Source: an uncultured Bacillaceae bacterium
GTDB lineage: Bacteria > Bacillota > Bacilli > Bacillales > Caldibacillaceae
Length of the DNA stretch: 64,000 nucleotides
Reading direction: 5' to 3'
Assembly: GCA_937934645.1 (NCBI GenBank)
Contig: CALGYZ010000047.1
Location: 41,758 to 105,757, forward strand
Below the pieces are notes generated by a model. That model did no database searches, had not been told where the DNA came from, and was given only the letters and a program-made list of their open reading frames with translations. The position numbers and the translations under genes were made by a program. Below, one piece after another: positions 1 to 8,817 of the stretch (positions are counted from its first letter, which is position 1; each line of letters starts with the position of its first letter).

Positions 1-742
1 ACCGGGTGCCGGTTCGGATGTATCCGGCCTGAAAACAAGGGCGGAGAAAAGCGGCAATGAATACATTATCAACGGCGAAAAAGTGTTTATCACCAACGGT
101 GGACGAGCCGGTATGTATATCGTTTTTGCCAGGACAAACTCGGACCGGGGGCCCAAGGGAATTACCGCTTTTATCGTTGAGAAGGATACCCCCGGTTTAG
201 TGATCGGAAAAGATGAGAAAAAAATGGGCTTAAACGGATCAAAAACGGTTACGTTGTCCTTTGAAAATATGCACATCCCCGGAAGCCGGAGGCTCGGCCG
301 GGAAGGGGAAGGATATAAAATTGCTCTGTCTGTGCTGAACGCGGGACGGATCGGTATTGCCGCCCAAAGTTTGGGGATCGCGGAAGGGGCATTTTTACAA
401 GCCCTGGAATATGCGAAAAAACGGAAGCAAATGAAAAAGCAACAGGGAACAGCTTTTAAACTTGCGGAAATGGCAACGAAAATTGAAGCGGCACGGCTGC
501 TTGTTTATCATGCCGCTTCTCTGGTTGATTGCGGGAAGAATTGTCCGAAAGCCGCTTCCATGGCCAAAATGTTTGCTTCTGACATTGCGGTGGAAGTTGC
601 AACAGAGATGTTGGACATATTCGGCGCGTCCGGCATTGTGAAAGAAAATGATGCGGAGCGGTATTTCCGCGATGCCAAAGTTACGCAAATTTATGAAGGA
701 ACGAATGAAATTCAAAGAGTAGTCATTGCCAAACATTTATAA
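1..742 (+). CDS. Acyl-CoA dehydrogenase, C-terminal part (gene runs off the left edge)
   Basis: The reading frame is open from base 2 and enters the window inside the family motif PGAGSD, so the 5' part lies outside. The visible 246 residues cover the middle beta domain (NGEKVFITNGG) and the C-terminal helical domain. They end with the ACAD signature QIYEGTNEIQR, whose Glu is the catalytic base position in short-chain enzymes. It is an FAD flavoprotein that oxidises acyl-CoA to 2-enoyl-CoA and passes electrons to ETF. The next gene is a paralogue 56 bases downstream, followed by a TetR regulator and icmF, which suggests one catabolic operon. Exact chain-length or branched-chain preference cannot be read from the sequence. 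Confidence 0.93.
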   Translation, partial: PGAGSDVSGLKTRAEKSGNEYIINGEKVFITNGGRAGMYIVFARTNSDRGPKGITAFIVEKDTPGLVIGKDEKKMGLNGSKTVTLSFENMHIPGSRRLGREGEGYKIALSVLNAGRIGIAAQSLGIAEGAFLQALEYAKKRKQMKKQQGTAFKLAEMATKIEAARLLVYHAASLVDCGKNCPKAASMAKMFASDIAVEVATEMLDIFGASGIVKENDAERYFRDAKVTQIYEGTNEIQRVVIAKHL

Positions 743-798
743 AATTCACGGCAACAGACGGATCCGGTTGATGAAGTTTGAGTAGAGGGGGAATCACG

Positions 799-1932
799 AT
801 GAATTTCAAACTGTCGGAAGAACATGAAATGATCAGGAAAATGGTCCGGGATTTTGCCGAAAACGAAGTCGCTCCGACCGCTGCTGAGAGGGACGAAGAA
901 GAGCGGTTTGACCGGGAGATTTTCGATCAAATGGCCGAACTCGGTTTAACGGGTATTCCATGGCCGGAAGAATACGGCGGAATCGGCAGCGATTACCTCG
1001 CCTATGTTATTGCCGTCGAGGAATTATCGCGAGTTTGTGCTTCAACGGGTGTTACGTTATCCGCCCATGTATCACTGGCAAGCTGGCCAATTTATAAGTT
1101 CGGTACGGAGGAACAGAAACAAAAATATTTAAGACCGCTGGCACGAGGGGAAAAAATCGGTGCGTATTGTCTAACCGAACCTGGTTCCGGATCGGACGCC
1201 GGTGCGATGAAAACGACAGCTCGGAGAGAGAGTGACCACTACGTTCTAAACGGATCAAAAATATTTATTACAAACGGGGGAGTCGCCGAAATTTACATCG
1301 TTTTTGCCGTAACCGACCCCGGTGCAAAGCATAAAGGAATTACGGCATTTATTGTTGAAAGCAGTTTTCCTGGATTTAAAACCGGAAAAAAGGAGAAAAA
1401 GCTGGGGATCCGTTCTTCCCCGACTACGGAAGTCATTTTTGAAGATTGTATCGTTCCCGCAGAGAACCGCCTGGGGGAAGAGGGGGAAGGTTTTAAAATT
1501 GCCATGATGACACTGGACGGCGGAAGAAGCGGTATTGCCGCCCAGGCAGTGGGCATTGCGCAGGGGGCATTTGATGCAGCTGTAAATTATGCCAAGGAAA
1601 GGGTCCAGTTTGGAAAGCCGATTATTGCCAACCAGGGCATTTCTTTTAAACTTGCGGATATGGCAACGAACATAGAAGCCGCCCGCTTGCTGACCTATCA
1701 GGCGGCATGGCTGGAATCAGAAGGGCTTCCGTATGGCAAAGCATCATCCATGGCAAAATTGTTTGCTGGTGATACAGCAATGAAAGTAACGACCGAAGCG
1801 GTGCAAATTTTCGGAGGTTACGGTTACACGAAGGAGTACCCCGTTGAACGGTTTATGCGTGATGCAAAAATAACGCAAATTTACGAGGGCACGCAGGAAA
1901 TTCAAAAACTTGTTATTTCCCGGATGTTGTAG
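799..1932 (+). CDS. Acyl-CoA dehydrogenase (short/branched-chain type)
   Basis: A 377-residue protein of normal family length. The ATG at 799 is chosen because an AGAGGGGG ribosome site lies just upstream and the sequence then starts in the typical way (MNFKLSEEHEMIRKMV). A TTG seven codons earlier is in frame but has no spaced SD. It carries the FAD/substrate motif YCLTEPGSGSDAG near residue 130, FITNGG, and the C-terminal QIYEGTQEIQK with the catalytic Glu position. It resembles AcdA/MmgC of Bacillus and should perform the first oxidation of acyl-CoA beta-oxidation or branched-chain acyl-CoA breakdown. It sits between a paralogue and the TetR gene with short gaps, so co-transcription is likely. 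Confidence 0.93.
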   Translation: MNFKLSEEHEMIRKMVRDFAENEVAPTAAERDEEERFDREIFDQMAELGLTGIPWPEEYGGIGSDYLAYVIAVEELSRVCASTGVTLSAHVSLASWPIYKFGTEEQKQKYLRPLARGEKIGAYCLTEPGSGSDAGAMKTTARRESDHYVLNGSKIFITNGGVAEIYIVFAVTDPGAKHKGITAFIVESSFPGFKTGKKEKKLGIRSSPTTEVIFEDCIVPAENRLGEEGEGFKIAMMTLDGGRSGIAAQAVGIAQGAFDAAVNYAKERVQFGKPIIANQGISFKLADMATNIEAARLLTYQAAWLESEGLPYGKASSMAKLFAGDTAMKVTTEAVQIFGGYGYTKEYPVERFMRDAKITQIYEGTQEIQKLVISRML

Positions 1933-1956
1933 AAGACTTGAAGGAAGGTGGGTTTT

Positions 1957-2628
1957 TTGTCTGATAAGCAAAAGGTTCATGCATCAGTGAAAGACGAGCG
2001 GCTCGTTAAAATCCGCCGCGGACAAGTGATCAAAGGGGCAATTTCCCTGTTTAAAGAAAAGGGCTATCACCGGACAACAACACGGGAAATTGCCCAAAAA
2101 GCCGGATTCAGTATCGGCACATTGTATGAATATATACGGACGAAGGAAGACATTCTTTATTTGGTTTGTGACCAGATTTATGAAGAAGTTCAGGAAAAAA
2201 TCCGCAATATCGTGGATGTCAAGGAAGTCACATTGGAGACGCTCCGGTCGGTCATTGCCTCGTATTTCCGGATCATGGATGAGATGCAGGATGAAGTGCT
2301 CGTGATGTACCAGGAAGTAAAATCATTATCAAAAGAGTCTTTGCCGTACGTACTGAAAAAGGAACTGGAAATGGTGGAGATGTTTGAAGAATTAATCAGA
2401 AAGTATGCAGCCGGTGCCCGGCTTTCCCCGGATGAACGGAAAATAAAGCTTTTGGCCCATAACATATTTGTCCAGGGCCAGATGTGGGGATTCCGCCGCT
2501 GGGCATTGCATGATGTATATACTTTGGAAGAATACACTCGCCTGCAGACCGAATATTTCCTTCAGTGTATTACGGCTCTGCGGGAAAGCAGTGAAAACGA
2601 TGATGAAAACAGGGGGGAGTGTAAGTGA
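1957..2628 (+). CDS. TetR/AcrR-family transcriptional regulator
   Basis: About 223 residues. The N-terminal helix-turn-helix is clear (GYHRTTTREIAQKAGFSIG, then TLYEYIRTKEDIL), followed by a helical ligand-binding region. TTG 1957 is preferred because the AAGGAAGG ribosome site at 1941-1948 has good spacing to it; a GTG at 1948 overlaps that site. The gene lies between acyl-CoA dehydrogenase genes and icmF and its stop overlaps the icmF GTG by four bases, so it is translationally coupled to icmF. By context it probably represses this acyl-CoA operon and responds to an acyl-CoA, as FadR-like TetR proteins do. No operator was identified in the visible part, and the upstream promoter is off the window. 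Confidence 0.88.
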   Translation: MSDKQKVHASVKDERLVKIRRGQVIKGAISLFKEKGYHRTTTREIAQKAGFSIGTLYEYIRTKEDILYLVCDQIYEEVQEKIRNIVDVKEVTLETLRSVIASYFRIMDEMQDEVLVMYQEVKSLSKESLPYVLKKELEMVEMFEELIRKYAAGARLSPDERKIKLLAHNIFVQGQMWGFRRWALHDVYTLEEYTRLQTEYFLQCITALRESSENDDENRGECK

Positions 2629-5600
2629 ACGGAAATGCAGTGAAAAGCAAACACCCCATCCGGTTTGTGACTGCTTCCAGCCTTTTTGACGGCCATGACG
2701 CGACGATAAACATCATGAGAAGAATATTGCAAGCAAGCGGGGTGGAAGTGATCCATCTGGGTCATAACCGCTCCGTTGAAGAAATTGTCAATGCGGCCAT
2801 ACAGGAGGATGTGCAGGGGATTGCCTGCACATCCTATCAGGGCGGCCACATGGAATTTTTTAAATATATGTATGATTTGCTGCAGGAAAAAGGCGCCGGA
2901 CATATAAAAATTTTTGGCGGCGGTGGCGGGGTCATTTTGCCGAAGGAAGCAAAAGAGCTACATGAATACGGGATTGCCCGGATCTTTTCCCCGGAAGACG
3001 GCAGAAGGCTCGGCTTGCAGGGCATGATTAATTTGATGATTGAAATGACAGACTTTTGTACACTGGACTATGCCGGTTTGCCGGACGGCCTGGAAACGTT
3101 GCAAGAAAATGATCATTTAACGATCGCCAAATTGATTACGCTTGCTGAATATATGGTGGACCGACGGCTGAAGGAAGCATTTGAGGAAATCTCTACCACA
3201 GCGGAAACGTTGCTGGAAAAGGTAAAGGAAAATGAAAAATCCGTTCCGGTAATCGGGATTACAGGTACGGGCGGTGCCGGAAAAAGTTCACTGACCGATG
3301 AAATTGTCCGCAGATTTACAGGAGAATTCCCGGATAAAAAGCTGGCTATTTTATCCGTTGATCCGACGAAACAAAAAACCGGAGGGGCGCTATTGGGTGA
3401 CCGGATCCGGATGAATGCCATACATTCCCCGAATGTATATATGCGGAGCATGGCCACCCGGCATTCGAAGAGCGAACTGTCCCTTGCGATTAAAGATGCC
3501 CTTTCCGTCGTAAAAGCAGCAAACTTTGATTTAATCATTGTTGAAACAAGCGGTATCGGCCAGGGGGATGCAGAGATCCGGGAAATCAGCGATGTTTCCC
3601 TTTATGTGATGACCAACGAATTCGGCGCTCCGTCCCAGTTGGAAAAAATCGACATGATTGATTTTGCAGATTTAATTGCCATAAACAAATTTGAAAAAAC
3701 CGGTTCCGAAGATGCGAAAAGACAGGTTCAAAAGCAATATCAGCGCAGTCACGGTTTATTTCATCTCGATTATGAACAAATGCCCGTCTATGGAACGATG
3801 GCAAGCCAGTTTAACGATCCGGGGACGAATGCGCTGTTTGCAGCAATTATTGAAAAATTGAATGAAAAGTGCGGATTAAACTGGTCAACCTCCTACTCGA
3901 AAGATGAAACGGCCCGGAAAAAGCATGTGATCATACCGAACAGCCGCCAAAATTATTTGCGTGAAATTGCCAACACGGTCCGGAATTATCATAAAAATGC
4001 GGAAGAGCAAGCCGGTTATGCCCGGCGGCTTTACCAGCTTGAGGGCACCATTGAGCTGGCGAAAGAAAAAGGAGAATCCGGAGAAGTTTTACAATCTCTG
4101 CAGCTGCTTAAAGAGGAAGTAGAAAAGAAACTGACCCGAGAATCCAAGGATATTTTAGAAAATTGGGAAAAATTAAAAGAAAAATACGCACAGGACCGGT
4201 TTACCGTAATAATCCGCAATAAAGAAATCGTTACGGAACTGAAAACAAAAACCTTATCCGGCCTGGAAATTCCTAAGGTAGCTTTGCCTAAATTTAAAGA
4301 TTACGGTGAAATTTTGAAATGGGTATATAAAGAAAATGTACCCGGCTCTTTCCCGTATACGGCAGGCGTTTTCCCGTTTAAGCGGAAAGGCGAGGATCCG
4401 AAGAGACAATTTGCCGGCGAAGGAACACCGGAACGGACGAACCGGCGTTTCCACTATTTATCCAAAGACGATCCCGCAAAACGGTTAAGTACGGCTTTTG
4501 ACTCGGTGACGTTATACGGGGAGGATCCGGATTTTCGTCCGGATATTTTCGGTAAAATCGGAGAAAGCGGCGTCAGTGTTTGTACATTGGACGATATGAA
4601 AAAATTGTTTAAAGGCTTTGACTTGTGTGATCCGTCTACTTCCGTATCGATGACGATCAACGGACCGGCGCCTGTGTTGCTTGCCATGTTCATGAATACG
4701 GCGATCAACCAGCAGGCGGAGAAAAAGAAAAAAGAGTTGGGCAGGCCGTTGACGCAAGAAGAATATGAGGAGGTAAAAGCCAATACGTTATCCACCGTTC
4801 GCGGAACGGTACAGGCCGATATTTTAAAAGAAGACCAGGGACAAAATACTTGCATATTTTCAACGGAATTTGCCCTCAAGATGATGGGGGATATCCAGCA
4901 ATATTTCATTGATCATAATGTCCGGAACTATTATTCCGTTTCTATTTCTGGTTATCATATCGCGGAAGCCGGCGCGAATCCGATTACCCAGCTTGCTTTT
5001 ACATTGGCGAATGGATTCACGTATGTGGAGTATTATTTGAGCCGCGGGATGAAGATTGATGATTTTGCACCGAACTTATCCTTTTTCTTTTCCAACGGCT
5101 TGGATCCGGAATACAGTGTCATCGGCCGGGTGGCAAGAAGGATTTGGGCCATTGTCATGCGGGAAAAATACGGAGCGAATGAGAGAAGCCAGAAATTGAA
5201 ATATCATATTCAAACATCGGGGCGTTCGCTTCATGCCCAGGAAATTGATTTCAATGACATCCGCACAACATTGCAGGCATTAATGGCCATTTACGATAAT
5301 TGCAACTCATTGCACACCAATGCATATGACGAGGCTATTACGACACCGACCGAAGAATCGGTCCGTCGGGCAATGGCGATTCAGCTCATTATTACGAAAG
5401 AGTACGGGTTGGCCAAAAATGAAAATCCCCTTCAAGGTTCGTTTATCATTGAGGAACTGACCGATCTTGTAGAAGAAGCGGTTTTAATGGAGTTTGAACG
5501 GATTAATGATCGCGGCGGGGTTTTAGGTGCGATGGAAACCCAGTACCAACGGGGGAAAATTCAGGACGAATCACTCGATTACGAATCAAAGAAACATTCA

Positions 5601-5906
5601 GGGGAAATTCCAATTATCGGGGTCAACACATTTTTAAATCCAAATCCGTCAGAAGAAGAACATTATGACAATATGGAAGTGGCCAGGGCGACGATAGAAG
5701 AAAAAGAAGCACAAATCCGTAATTTGAAGAAGTTTCAGGAAAGAAACAAAAATAAAGCAGAAGCGGCATTAAATAAATTAAAAGAGACAGCTTTATCAGG
5801 AGGCAATATTTTCGCAGAATTAATGGAAACCGTAAAAGTGGCCAGCCTCGGGCAAATTACTGCCGCATTATATGAAGTGGGCGGCCAGTACCGTAGAAAT
5901 ATTTAG
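2625..5906 (+). CDS. icmF: Fused acyl-CoA mutase with G-protein chaperone (IcmF)
   Basis: A 1093-residue fusion. An N-terminal B12-binding domain has the cobalt-ligating His in FDGHDATI (near residue 24). A MeaI-type GTPase follows with Walker A GTGGAGKSS (near 212-219), ETSGIGQGD and the base-recognition motif NKFE (near 354). A long C-terminal mutase barrel starts near 560 with the substrate-loop signature SISGYHIAEAGANPITQLAF. This order (B12, GTPase, linker, mutase) is diagnostic of IcmF, which interconverts isobutyryl-CoA and butyryl-CoA and in some members isovaleryl- and pivalyl-CoA. The built-in GTPase loads and protects the cofactor. The GTG start has an AGGGGGGAG site and overlaps the regulator's stop. 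Linked dehydrogenases fit a role in branched-chain acyl-CoA metabolism. Confidence 0.95.
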   Translation: MNGNAVKSKHPIRFVTASSLFDGHDATINIMRRILQASGVEVIHLGHNRSVEEIVNAAIQEDVQGIACTSYQGGHMEFFKYMYDLLQEKGAGHIKIFGGGGGVILPKEAKELHEYGIARIFSPEDGRRLGLQGMINLMIEMTDFCTLDYAGLPDGLETLQENDHLTIAKLITLAEYMVDRRLKEAFEEISTTAETLLEKVKENEKSVPVIGITGTGGAGKSSLTDEIVRRFTGEFPDKKLAILSVDPTKQKTGGALLGDRIRMNAIHSPNVYMRSMATRHSKSELSLAIKDALSVVKAANFDLIIVETSGIGQGDAEIREISDVSLYVMTNEFGAPSQLEKIDMIDFADLIAINKFEKTGSEDAKRQVQKQYQRSHGLFHLDYEQMPVYGTMASQFNDPGTNALFAAIIEKLNEKCGLNWSTSYSKDETARKKHVIIPNSRQNYLREIANTVRNYHKNAEEQAGYARRLYQLEGTIELAKEKGESGEVLQSLQLLKEEVEKKLTRESKDILENWEKLKEKYAQDRFTVIIRNKEIVTELKTKTLSGLEIPKVALPKFKDYGEILKWVYKENVPGSFPYTAGVFPFKRKGEDPKRQFAGEGTPERTNRRFHYLSKDDPAKRLSTAFDSVTLYGEDPDFRPDIFGKIGESGVSVCTLDDMKKLFKGFDLCDPSTSVSMTINGPAPVLLAMFMNTAINQQAEKKKKELGRPLTQEEYEEVKANTLSTVRGTVQADILKEDQGQNTCIFSTEFALKMMGDIQQYFIDHNVRNYYSVSISGYHIAEAGANPITQLAFTLANGFTYVEYYLSRGMKIDDFAPNLSFFFSNGLDPEYSVIGRVARRIWAIVMREKYGANERSQKLKYHIQTSGRSLHAQEIDFNDIRTTLQALMAIYDNCNSLHTNAYDEAITTPTEESVRRAMAIQLIITKEYGLAKNENPLQGSFIIEELTDLVEEAVLMEFERINDRGGVLGAMETQYQRGKIQDESLDYESKKHSGEIPIIGVNTFLNPNPSEEEHYDNMEVARATIEEKEAQIRNLKKFQERNKNKAEAALNKLKETALSGGNIFAELMETVKVASLGQITAALYEVGGQYRRNI

Positions 5907-5920
5907 CCCCGGAAATGACA

Positions 5921-5957
5921 AGAAAGCCGGTATGGAACGGCCGGCTTTCTTTCTGTT
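5921..5957 (+). terminator. Rho-independent terminator after icmF
   Basis: AGAAAGCCGG and CCGGCTTTCT form a perfect 10-bp stem around a 10-base loop, followed by TTCTGTTT. It lies 15 bases after the icmF stop and closes the acyl-CoA operon. Confidence 0.85.
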
Positions 5958-5970
5958 TGCCATTGATAAT

Positions 5971-5994
5971 TTTATATTTATATGTAAATATAAA
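5971..5994. repeat. AT-only inverted repeat
   Basis: TTTATATTTA and TAAATATAAA are perfect 10-bp arms separated by TATG, in the gap between the icmF terminator and the small membrane ORF. It could be an operator, part of a promoter, or chance in AT-rich sequence. Confidence 0.45.
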
Positions 5995-6060
5995 AAAAAC
6001 AGCACAATTTGGAAATTCAGACACGGATGCTACATTCATGACGCAGGAAGTGAATACCAC

Positions 6061-6210
6061 TTGAAATGGATCTTATTAATGACAATTGCCGTTCTTTTAT
6101 TTTTTGCCGTCTCTTTCTTTTATAAGCTCCGTTTGGGGGCCATTCCGTTTTTGCTCTTGGCCGTTTTCTTTTTGCTCGTTGCCTGGCGCTGTTTTAAAAA
6201 ACAGGAATAA
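6061..6210 (+). CDS. Small membrane protein, two predicted helices
   Basis: A 49-residue ORF starting at TTG 6061 (MKWILLMTIAVLLFF...), with AGGAAG at 6045-6050 as a somewhat distant ribosome site. It has two hydrophobic segments (about residues 3-20 and 27-43) joined by a short YKLRLG turn, and a basic tail (CFKKQE). It lies between the icmF terminator and rpoE on the same strand. I do not recognise a family; function unknown. Low-complexity membrane ORFs of this size can arise by chance, so the call rests on the hydrophobic pattern, basic turn and basic tail. Confidence 0.45.
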   Translation: MKWILLMTIAVLLFFAVSFFYKLRLGAIPFLLLAVFFLLVAWRCFKKQE

Positions 6211-6352
6211 CGAGTATAATGTACAATGAACTACTGGCATAAGCAGGTTCATTTTGTTTATAATGGTAAATACGGAAATGAAAGGCTTAATAACTTCTTC
6301 CTGATATAAATGAAAATATATCTTTTGTTTATAAAAGAAAGGACGTGCAAAA

Positions 6353-6895
6353 GTGATTCTGGAACAATTACCAAAGGAACAATTGGATGAAATGTCAAAG
6401 GTTGAAATTGCCCATGCCATTCTGGAAGAACGGAAACAACCGATGCATTTCAACGAGCTTGTTGAAGAAATCGGCAAACTGCTCGGTCTTTCACGGGAAG
6501 AGATCGATGAGATGATTCCGCAATTTTACACGGATTTAAACATTGACGGCCGTTTTATTAATGTCGGCGGAAACACCTGGGGTTATAAAGGATGGTATCC
6601 TGTTGAACAGTACGAAGACGATATTGTACCAAGCGCCCGTCCGAAGAAGAAAAGAAAGAAATCAAAAGCCGCTGTCCTTGACGAAGAATTTGAAGAGCTA
6701 GAAGATGAAGATCTTGAGTTTGATGATTTAGTAGATGAAGAAGATTATATTGAAGATGAAGAAGACGAGGAAGATTACGATGGAGAAGAACTAGAAGAGG
6801 AAAAGGACCTGCTGGATGAGGACTATGAAGATGACCTCGGCTTTGATGATAAAGACTTGAAAGATTTTGTCGATGACGATATAGATGATCGATAA
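6353..6895 (+). CDS. rpoE: DNA-directed RNA polymerase delta subunit
   Basis: A 180-residue protein with the delta-subunit layout: an N-terminal folded HARE-HTH domain (about residues 1-85, containing MHFNELVEEIG and GGNTWGYKGWYPVEQY) and a long tail made almost entirely of Glu and Asp (about 110-180). Delta is a Firmicutes RNA polymerase accessory subunit that displaces nucleic acid from the enzyme, increases recycling and alters promoter selectivity. The GTG start at 6353 has GAAAGGA upstream. The rpoE-pyrG order is the same as in B. subtilis. No terminator is seen immediately after; the pyrG promoter begins within a few bases of its stop. Confidence 0.96.
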   Translation: MILEQLPKEQLDEMSKVEIAHAILEERKQPMHFNELVEEIGKLLGLSREEIDEMIPQFYTDLNIDGRFINVGGNTWGYKGWYPVEQYEDDIVPSARPKKKRKKSKAAVLDEEFEELEDEDLEFDDLVDEEDYIEDEEDEEDYDGEELEEEKDLLDEDYEDDLGFDDKDLKDFVDDDIDDR

Positions 6896-6900
6896 ATTTC

Positions 6901-6938
6901 TTGACATACCCGTATATTCTAATGTATATTACTATCTG
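6901..6938 (+). promoter_or_regulatory. pyrG sigma-A promoter and GGGC start site
   Basis: TTGACA at 6901-6906 and TATATT at 6925-6930, with GGGCTC beginning 8 bases later at 6938. A GGGC initial transcribed sequence is the known requirement for CTP-sensitive reiterative G addition at pyrG in Bacillus. Confidence 0.8.
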
Positions 6939-6978
6939 GGCTCAATAAAAATTTAAACATTATTCGAGTATGACACTC

Positions 6979-7014
6979 AGCTCCCTTACATATTGTCAGA
7001 GGGAGCTTTTTTTA
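6979..7014 (+). terminator. pyrG leader attenuator
   Basis: AGCTCCCT (6979-6986) and AGGGAGCT (7000-7007) form an 8-bp stem followed by a run of seven T. The 5' arm holds the C/U-rich stretch that the extra G residues added at the transcript start can pair with, forming an antiterminator when CTP is low. This is the mechanism described for B. subtilis pyrG. Confidence 0.85.
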
Positions 7015-7119
7015 TTTGTACGGGAAATTGCAAATAATTACCAGCTGTTGAACCGTGTAAAGTCAGGCTTTTTTTGCAAACTATGAATATATAGTGAATG
7101 ACAAGGAGAGATTCAGGAA

Positions 7120-8736
7120 ATGACAAAGTACGTATTTGTCACCGGTGGAGTTGTTTCATCGCTAGGAAAGGGAATCGTGGCGGCGTCTCTGGGTAGGTTG
7201 TTAAAAAACCGCGGTTTAAAAGTAACGATACAAAAATTTGATCCGTATATTAACGTAGACCCGGGGACAATGAGCCCGTACCAGCACGGGGAAGTTTTCG
7301 TAACGGACGACGGTGCGGAAACAGATCTCGATCTGGGCCATTATGAAAGATTTATTGATATAAATTTAAATAAATATTCGAATGTAACGACAGGAAAAAT
7401 ATATTCCAGGGTATTGAAAAAGGAGCGTCGCGGAGAGTATAAAGGTGCGACGGTGCAAGTGATTCCGCATATTACGAACGAGATTAAAGATCACGTATTC
7501 CGGGCGGGAAAAGAAACGAATGCGGACGTAGTGATTACAGAAATCGGTGGCACGGTCGGCGATATTGAATCACTTCCGTTCTTAGAGGCCATCCGTCAGT
7601 TGAAAAGTGATCTGGGCTCGCATAATGTGATGTATATCCATTGTACACTTGTTCCGTATATTAATGCGGCCGGTGAGATGAAGACAAAACCGACGCAACA
7701 CAGCGTAAAAGAATTACGGAGCCTTGGCATCCAGCCGAATGTCATTGTTGTCCGGACAGAAATGCCGATTTCGCAGGAAATGAAAGATAAGATCGCCCTC
7801 TTCTGTGATATTAATCCTGAGGCGGTTATTGAATCACGTGATGCCGAAACACTGTATGAAATTCCACTGGCAATGCAGGCGCAAGGACTGGATACGATTG
7901 TGTGCAATCATTTGAAAATTGTTTGCCACGAGCCGGATATGGAAGATTGGGTCCATCTTGTGAAAAAAGTGAAAAACTTATCGAAAACAGTCAGGATCGC
8001 CCTCGTCGGAAAATATGTTGAGCTTCAGGACGCGTATCTTTCCGTTGTTGAGTCGTTAAAACATGCTGGTTACGACTATGATGCGGATATTGAGCTTGAA
8101 TGGGTCAACGCTGAAGAGGTAACGGAAGAGAATGCCGGTGAAATTTTGAAAAATGCAGATGGCATCATCGTTCCGGGAGGTTTCGGCGAGCGCGGGGTGG
8201 ACGGAAAAATCAATGCCATTAAATACGCAAGGGAAAATCAAGTTCCGTTTTTGGGCGTTTGCCTCGGAATGCAGCTTGCCGTCGTTGAATTTGCCAGAAA
8301 CGTCGCCGGTTTAAAAGAAGCGCACAGTACCGAATTCAGTCCCGATACCGCACAACCGGTCATTGATCTTTTGCCGGAACAGGCTGATGTCGAAGAAATC
8401 GGGGGAACATTGCGGCTGGGGCTCTACCCGTGCAAGGTTAAAGAAGGAACAAAAGCTTTTGAAGCCTATCAGGAAGAGCTGATTTATGAGCGCCACCGCC
8501 ACCGCTATGAATTCAACAATCATTACCGCGAACTGCTGGAAAGCAAAGGTCTCGTCGTTTCCGGTCTCAGCCCCGATGGTCGTCTCGTAGAAATGGTTGA
8601 ACTGAAAGATCATCCGTGGTTTGTTGCGGTTCAGTTTCATCCTGAATTTAAATCCCGGCCGACAAGACCGCATCCGCTGTTCAGGAAATTTATTGGTGCT
8701 TCTTTAAAAAACAGGGAAAATAAGAATGAATGTTAA
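7120..8736 (+). CDS. pyrG: CTP synthase
   Basis: A 538-residue protein of standard length. The N-terminal synthetase domain opens with the P-loop region GGVVSSLGKG and carries the nucleotide motif IEIGGTVGDIES-like (EIGGTVGDIESLPF). The C-terminal class I glutaminase has the nucleophile Cys381 in GVCLGMQ and the His/Glu pair in FHPEFKSRP. It converts UTP, ATP and glutamine to CTP. ATG 7120 has AAGGAGAG upstream. Expression is likely set by the leader attenuator at 6938-7014, which senses CTP. A strong terminator follows at 8745. Confidence 0.98.
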   Translation: MTKYVFVTGGVVSSLGKGIVAASLGRLLKNRGLKVTIQKFDPYINVDPGTMSPYQHGEVFVTDDGAETDLDLGHYERFIDINLNKYSNVTTGKIYSRVLKKERRGEYKGATVQVIPHITNEIKDHVFRAGKETNADVVITEIGGTVGDIESLPFLEAIRQLKSDLGSHNVMYIHCTLVPYINAAGEMKTKPTQHSVKELRSLGIQPNVIVVRTEMPISQEMKDKIALFCDINPEAVIESRDAETLYEIPLAMQAQGLDTIVCNHLKIVCHEPDMEDWVHLVKKVKNLSKTVRIALVGKYVELQDAYLSVVESLKHAGYDYDADIELEWVNAEEVTEENAGEILKNADGIIVPGGFGERGVDGKINAIKYARENQVPFLGVCLGMQLAVVEFARNVAGLKEAHSTEFSPDTAQPVIDLLPEQADVEEIGGTLRLGLYPCKVKEGTKAFEAYQEELIYERHRHRYEFNNHYRELLESKGLVVSGLSPDGRLVEMVELKDHPWFVAVQFHPEFKSRPTRPHPLFRKFIGASLKNRENKNEC

Positions 8737-8744
8737 TCATAAAT

Positions 8745-8787
8745 AAAAGCATCCGGAGCCCGTTAATGCGGGGCCGGATGCTTTTTT
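8745..8787. terminator. Terminator between pyrG and convergent ywjG
   Basis: AAAAGCATCCGG (8745-8756) pairs with CCGGATGCTTTTTT (8774-8787). A-run on one side and T-run on the other make it usable from both strands. Confidence 0.85.
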
Positions 8788-8817
8788 ACAGCCGTTATTC
8801 AACGGTTTCAGGTCGTT

